Assembly (NCBI GenBank): GCA_964463375.1
Contig: CAYXBQ010000039.1
Location: 1 to 24,211 of the forward strand
Source: UMGS1696 sp964463375
Lineage (GTDB): Bacteria > Bacillota > Clostridia > Oscillospirales > CAG-272
DNA length: 24,211 nt
Direction: 5' to 3'
Shown: in pieces, positions 20,596 through 24,211 of the stretch
Position numbering within the stretch: the stretch's first letter is position 1
Layout: every line of letters begins with the position of its first letter
Notes under the pieces: generated by a model
What the model saw: only the letters and a program-made list of their open reading frames with translations
The model's database searches: none
What the model was told of the DNA's origin: nothing
Position numbers and translations under genes: made by a program

Positions 20596-22932
20596 GTGCG
20601 TTCCCGGATACAAGCGTTCTGGCAGACGGTACTGCTGCCGTTTTTCCAGCTGGTATCGGTGCAGCGGATCACGTTCTTTTCCCTTCTTTTTCTATTGGCA
20701 AGCTGCCTTTCTGCATATCTGACGCTGCCCGTGCGGGTGTGGATCTTAGCGGGTCTGCTCACTGCCGTTTTGTTGACCCTTGTGCTGGCACGGCAAAAGC
20801 GGTTCTGGTATCGGGTGTGTCTGCCGCTGCTGCTGGGAGCGTTACTTGGCAGTGGGCAATCCTTTCTTTTGTGGGAAGTGTATGCCGCACGGCTCTCGTC
20901 CTACGTGGCGCAGTCTGCCGTTTTGGAGACAGACGTAGAGGTGGAGGAAGTGGTCTACACCAATGCGTACATGGGCTCATACATCTGCCGCTTTTCCATA
21001 GACGGACTGCCGTACCATGTCCTTGTAGAGACCGATGCCACCGAATGGACCGTGGGACAGGTGCTGACGGGGGAGATCCAGCTTTGTCTGTGGGAGGATC
21101 TGGAGGATGGCTTTGACGAGGCACAGTATTATCGCACCAAAAACGTGTTGTCTGCCGCCCAAGATCTGGGACTGACGGACACGGGCAAGGTACAGTTTCG
21201 GTGGAATGCGCTGTTTCTGCGGTGGAATGCCAAGCTTTCCGCTCTGCTCTCGGCGCACGTGACCAACGATGGTCTGCCGCTGGCCATGCTGCTGGGCAAT
21301 CGGGAACAGTTATCCGATGCCGTACAGCGGGATTTTCGGCGGGCGGGGATCCTGCACCTGCTGGCTGTCAGCGGGACCCACTTTTCTGCACTGGCCACCA
21401 TGGCAGAGCGTTGGCTGAAAAAGACCCGTCTATCCCCCGGCAAGCGCAACGGGATCTTAGCGGTGCTGGCGGTTTTCTATATGCTTTTGACCGGTATGTC
21501 GGGATCGGTGCGGCGGGCGGGATGTATGTTTCTGCTGGGGCTGGCCTGCCGACAGTTTGGACACAAGGTGCAGTATTTTTCCTCTCTCAATATCTCCTGC
21601 CTATGCATCGTGCTGTTGGATCCCATAGCGGCACTGGATGTGGGGCTACACCTGTCCTATTTGGCGGTATGCGGCTGTCTTTTGACCATTCGGGTGGAGT
21701 CGAGTTGGCAGGCGTACCGGCAGCTTCTCCTGTACAAGCGGGGGGAGCGGATCCGGTTTCCCAAGGGCTGGCGGCGGCTGTTTTGTCCCCGGTATCTGGC
21801 GAAGCAGGCGCTGTCTATGCTGCTGCTCAACCTGATCATCACCTGCCTGACACTGCCGCTGAGCTGGCTGTACTTTGGTGAGCTTTCCCTGGCCTCTCTG
21901 CTGACGAACCTAATCTACATTCCCGCCACCAGCCTGCTGCTGTCCTGCACCATCCTGTATCTGCTCACCTATCCGCTGAAGATTCTGATCCCCCTTTTTG
22001 CCCCTGCCCTGTCGCTGTTATCCCACATATTGGAGGTCCCGGCGGCGGTAGTCTCCCAGATCCCGCATATTGTGGTATCGCTGCGGTATCCCTTTGTGCC
22101 GCTGTTTTTGATCCCATCGGTACTGGCGGTGTGCTGTCTGCCCTATCTGCGGCACAAGCTGCGTGGGATCCTGCGGGCGGCCGGACTGCTGCTGTTGATG
22201 CTGTGCTGCATTTGGGCAACGGAAGCGGTGACGGCTGCGGAGAGCACCATGGTGTACCAAAATCACGGGCGCAAGGATGGATTCGTGCTGCATACGGCGG
22301 GGAAAACGCTGTTGGTAGATGTATCAGACGGGTCGAACAACTTCACGAATATGCTGCTGGTCCATGCGAAGGCGCAGTACGCCACGGAGATCGACGGGTA
22401 TATGCTGACCCACTACCACAACCGGCACCTAAGCACGCTGCAAAAGCTGGCGGACAATTGGATCCTGCGAAAGCTCTATCTGCCCGCACCCATGAGTGAA
22501 GCGGAGGAAGGCATCTACACGGCACTATGTCGGACAGCGGCGGCCCATCACATCCCGGTGGAGACCTTTGGGGAAAGCACCACCTTTGGCCATCTCACCA
22601 TATCGGTAGGTCCTCGCACGTGGCTGTCCCGCTCCACCCATCCCATCACAGGCCTACAGATCGTCTGCGGAGAGGAGCGTGTGGTGTACACGTCCTGTTC
22701 CTATGGACAGACGGACGAGCGGATCGTGGACTGGATGGAGGACTGCACGGTGGGGATCTTTGGTGCCCACAGTCCGGTACACAAAAAGCCCTTCACGTTG
22801 GACTTTGCCGCCACACCGGAGCTGCTCATATGGAATGGAGATGGGCTGGCGTATTATACTGGCGTGACACCGGCGGCGAAGCGGGAGTATGTGGAATGTG
22901 CGCTGTTTCGACTGCGATTTGCGGGAGAATAG
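20596..22932 (+). CDS. comEC: ComEC/Rec2-type DNA uptake channel protein
   Basis: The 778-residue protein has four parts: N-terminal membrane helices, a DUF4131-like OB region (about 100-190), the competence domain with LAVSGTH (256-262) and GMSGSVRRAG (299-308) plus many helices, and a C-terminal metallo-beta-lactamase-like domain (about 550-778). ComEC carries single-stranded DNA across the membrane in transformation. In the lactamase-like part the metal motif is H606-Y-H608-N-R-H611, where the usual Asp before the last His is replaced by Arg. GTG 20596 has GGGGGG 8 nt upstream. No other competence genes are adjacent. Confidence 0.92.
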   Translation: MRSRIQAFWQTVLLPFFQLVSVQRITFFSLLFLLASCLSAYLTLPVRVWILAGLLTAVLLTLVLARQKRFWYRVCLPLLLGALLGSGQSFLLWEVYAARLSSYVAQSAVLETDVEVEEVVYTNAYMGSYICRFSIDGLPYHVLVETDATEWTVGQVLTGEIQLCLWEDLEDGFDEAQYYRTKNVLSAAQDLGLTDTGKVQFRWNALFLRWNAKLSALLSAHVTNDGLPLAMLLGNREQLSDAVQRDFRRAGILHLLAVSGTHFSALATMAERWLKKTRLSPGKRNGILAVLAVFYMLLTGMSGSVRRAGCMFLLGLACRQFGHKVQYFSSLNISCLCIVLLDPIAALDVGLHLSYLAVCGCLLTIRVESSWQAYRQLLLYKRGERIRFPKGWRRLFCPRYLAKQALSMLLLNLIITCLTLPLSWLYFGELSLASLLTNLIYIPATSLLLSCTILYLLTYPLKILIPLFAPALSLLSHILEVPAAVVSQIPHIVVSLRYPFVPLFLIPSVLAVCCLPYLRHKLRGILRAAGLLLLMLCCIWATEAVTAAESTMVYQNHGRKDGFVLHTAGKTLLVDVSDGSNNFTNMLLVHAKAQYATEIDGYMLTHYHNRHLSTLQKLADNWILRKLYLPAPMSEAEEGIYTALCRTAAAHHIPVETFGESTTFGHLTISVGPRTWLSRSTHPITGLQIVCGEERVVYTSCSYGQTDERIVDWMEDCTVGIFGAHSPVHKKPFTLDFAATPELLIWNGDGLAYYTGVTPAAKREYVECALFRLRFAGE

Positions 22933-22974
22933 GAAATCGTGGTGCTACGGATACTATCAAAGGAGCATATGTAT

Positions 22975-23667
22975 ATGGACATAACACTATTCTATCAAGA
23001 AAAAGGGCAAGGCACGCCGCTGCTTCTGCTGCACGGGAACGGCGAGGACAGCTCGTATTTTGCCCACCAGATCGCCGATTTCAGTAGGTGCTACCATGTG
23101 TTCGCCATCGATACCCGTGGACATGGCCACTCCCCACGGGGGACAAAGCCCTTTACCATCCGGCAATTCGCCTGTGACCTGTGTGATTTCATGGATGCAC
23201 ACGGGCTACGCTCTGCCATTCTGTTAGGGTTCTCGGACGGTGCCAACATCGCCATGGAATTTGCCCTGTGTCACCCGGAGCGGGTACAGGCGTTGATCCT
23301 AAACGGCGGGAATCTGGATCCACGTGGGGTCAAGCCTGCGACACAGCTGCCCATCGAGATCGGCTACCGGATCGCCAACTGTTTTGCCGCCCGATCCACC
23401 GAAGCCAAAGCCCATGCGGAAATGCTGGGGTTGATGGTCAACGAGCCACACATAGCACCGGCGACACTTGCGCAGCTCCGGATACCCACGCTGGTGATCT
23501 GCGGCACAAAGGACATGATCAAGGCATCTCACACCCACCTGATCGCCGCCAGCCTCCCACAAGCGAAGCTGGTATTCGTGAAGGGAGATCATTTTATTGC
23601 CAATAAATGTGCGGCGGCCTTTGATACAGCGGTGTGGGCATTTTTGAAGGAATATGGAATTATGTGA
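22975..23667 (+). CDS. alpha/beta hydrolase
   Basis: A 230-residue alpha/beta hydrolase fold protein. It has LLLLHGNGED (oxyanion loop, 17-25), nucleophile elbow GFSDGA with Ser87, Asp180 (GTKDMI) and His206 (KGDHF). The DTRGHGHS stretch (46-53) is typical of the esterase/haloperoxidase group. The substrate is unknown. ATG 22975 is chosen since AGGAG (22961-22965) lies 9 nt upstream; ATG 22969 is too close to it, and GTG 22939 has no RBS. It follows comEC by 42 bp and likely shares its transcript. Confidence 0.9.
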   Translation: MDITLFYQEKGQGTPLLLLHGNGEDSSYFAHQIADFSRCYHVFAIDTRGHGHSPRGTKPFTIRQFACDLCDFMDAHGLRSAILLGFSDGANIAMEFALCHPERVQALILNGGNLDPRGVKPATQLPIEIGYRIANCFAARSTEAKAHAEMLGLMVNEPHIAPATLAQLRIPTLVICGTKDMIKASHTHLIAASLPQAKLVFVKGDHFIANKCAAAFDTAVWAFLKEYGIM

Positions 23668-23688
23668 TTTTTGGCACGAAAATTGGGT

Positions 23689-23732
23689 GGAAAAATGTGC
23701 GTGGATGGCACATAAAACAGCGGAAAAATGTG
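23689..23732 (+). repeat. direct repeat GGAAAAATGTG
   Basis: Two exact 11-bp copies at 23689-23699 and 23722-23732, 33 bp apart start to start, in the 3' UTR of the hydrolase gene. A GTGC...GCAC hairpin lies between them. Confidence 0.5.
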
Positions 23733-23737
23733 GAAAG

Positions 23738-23780
23738 CAAAAATTGCCCCTGTGGTATGACCTACAGAGGCAGTTTTCGT
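23738..23780 (+). terminator. intrinsic terminator after the alpha/beta hydrolase gene
   Basis: AAAATTGCC-CCTGT pairs with ACAG-A-GGCAGTTTT with one mismatch, ending in a short T-run. It is weaker than the other terminators here. Confidence 0.6.
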
Positions 23781-23788
23781 TTGTGTAA

Positions 23789-24109
23789 CTATAAAATTGT
23801 ATAATATGTTGCAATAGAGGTCAAAACCATACCGTGACCCTGGGTACGCATATCCGTTTCCCAATACGCCATCAACCTACGACCGTAGCCCTTCCCCCGC
23901 TGGGCAGCATGAACATAGAGCAGCGTGCAGAAAGGTATGCTGTCCCAGAACAGATTGTAGCGCAACAATCCCACGGCAACACCATCCGCCAAAATGAGCA
24001 GTCCCTGTTTGTCCCGCACCTTATTGGCAAACATCTGCTTTGGCAAATGCGGATCCAGAGAATACCAAAGTTCTTCATCCGTCGCTGTCGCATACCGGAT
24101 CTCGATCAT
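23789..24109 (-). CDS. GNAT N-acetyltransferase, C-terminally truncated (106 aa)
   Basis: The N-terminal part matches GNAT enzymes: IEIRYATATDEELWYSLDPHL, then 'LADGVAVGLLRYNLFWDSIPFCTLLYV', and the acetyl-CoA pyrophosphate loop RGKGYGRRLM. After MVLTS the family normally continues for about 40 residues with a 'A..FYRKLGY' helix and strand. Here it runs for only eight more residues, in AT-rich sequence (IATYYTIL), to a stop. The splayed-strand end of the fold is missing, so the product may be inactive. ATG 24109 is chosen because GGAGGAG lies just upstream; ATG 24115 overlaps that RBS. Confidence 0.68.
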   Translation of the reverse strand: MIEIRYATATDEELWYSLDPHLPKQMFANKVRDKQGLLILADGVAVGLLRYNLFWDSIPFCTLLYVHAAQRGKGYGRRLMAYWETDMRTQGHGMVLTSIATYYTIL

Positions 24110-24161
24110 ACGCATCTCCTCCTTCGCTCATGTCCTTATCCGACAACATGTCCATGAAAGC

Positions 24162-24190
24162 AAAAAGCGAGCATCATACGATACTCGCTT
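24162..24190 (-). terminator. intrinsic terminator after the tRNA gene
   Basis: On the minus strand AAGCGAG / CTCGCTT (7 perfect pairs, 12-nt loop) followed by TTTTTG. It lies directly after the tRNA 3' end. Confidence 0.78.
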
Positions 24191-24192
24191 GA

Positions 24193-24211
24193 AGCGGATT
24201 ACGGGGCTCGA
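24193..24211 (-). tRNA. 3' end of a tRNA gene (partial; possibly tRNA-Gly or tRNA-Cys)
   Basis: The last 19 nt, on the minus strand, read TCGAGC-CCCGT-AATCCGC-T. This fits exactly as the T-loop from position 55 on, the 3' half of the T-stem (61-65), the 3' acceptor strand (66-72) and the discriminator U73. CCA is not encoded (TTC follows). U73 is typical of bacterial tRNA-Gly and tRNA-Cys. The anticodon lies outside the window, so identity is unproven. Confidence 0.7.

Noticed and set aside
1..24211. CRISPR arrays, insertion sequences or a complete defence system
   Set aside because: No regularly spaced repeats, no transposase and no terminal inverted repeats were found; only the tail of a DUF1016 gene hints at a defence locus outside the window.

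Overview
The window looks like chromosome from a Gram-positive Clostridia bacterium, most likely in the Ruminococcaceae/Oscillospiraceae. The basis is its moderately high G+C content, strong AGGAG-type ribosome binding sites, sigma-A promoters with 17-bp spacers, U-tract terminators, and a gene set typical of Firmicutes (RNase J, AbrB-like regulator, QueH, XRE regulators, ComEC, VanZ-like protein). This assignment is inference from gene content; no rRNA or other marker gene is present.

Layout. 1-1730 is a patchy zone. It holds the 3' end of a DUF1016/YhcG-type nuclease gene, a 75-residue membrane protein, an AbrB-type regulator with a four-cysteine tail, a frameshifted and truncated TrmH-type RNA methyltransferase remnant that keeps its promoter, and a small single-TM protein. 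1730-2237 has no gene but holds a promoter-to-terminator unit of about 170 nt that looks like a small RNA, followed by a second region that can fold in two exclusive ways ahead of RNase J. 2238-6410 is a tightly packed run: RNase J, a Dabb protein, a U32 family protein and UppP. 6541-8387 is a pair of overlapping XRE regulators with palindromes around their promoter; the first ends in a thioredoxin-like WCGPCK motif. 8479-10076 is a PutP-type Na+/proline symporter with a perfect consensus promoter.

10161-11090 (minus) is a short GH29-like putative glycosidase. Divergent from it is a VanZ-like protein plus esterase pair. 12835-14175 is a processive-type GT2 glycosyltransferase. It converges on a 500-residue sigma-70-family factor (minus) whose sigma2/sigma4 core is only the first third of the protein. 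Further along the minus strand are a lipoprotein and a metallopeptidase-queH operon. A rightward set follows: sugar isomerase/epimerase, a large DUF3863-like putative carbohydrate-active protein, ComEC and an alpha/beta hydrolase. The window closes on the minus strand with a short-tailed GNAT gene, a terminator and the 3' end of a tRNA gene.

Most of this is ordinary housekeeping and accessory content. The parts most likely to be new are the sigma factor with a winged-helix and large C-terminal extension, the orphan small RNA and the foldable leader before RNase J, the face-to-face overlapping promoters at 17975-18056, and the XRE regulator with a CxC...WCGPCK tail. No CRISPR array, insertion sequence or complete mobile element was seen.
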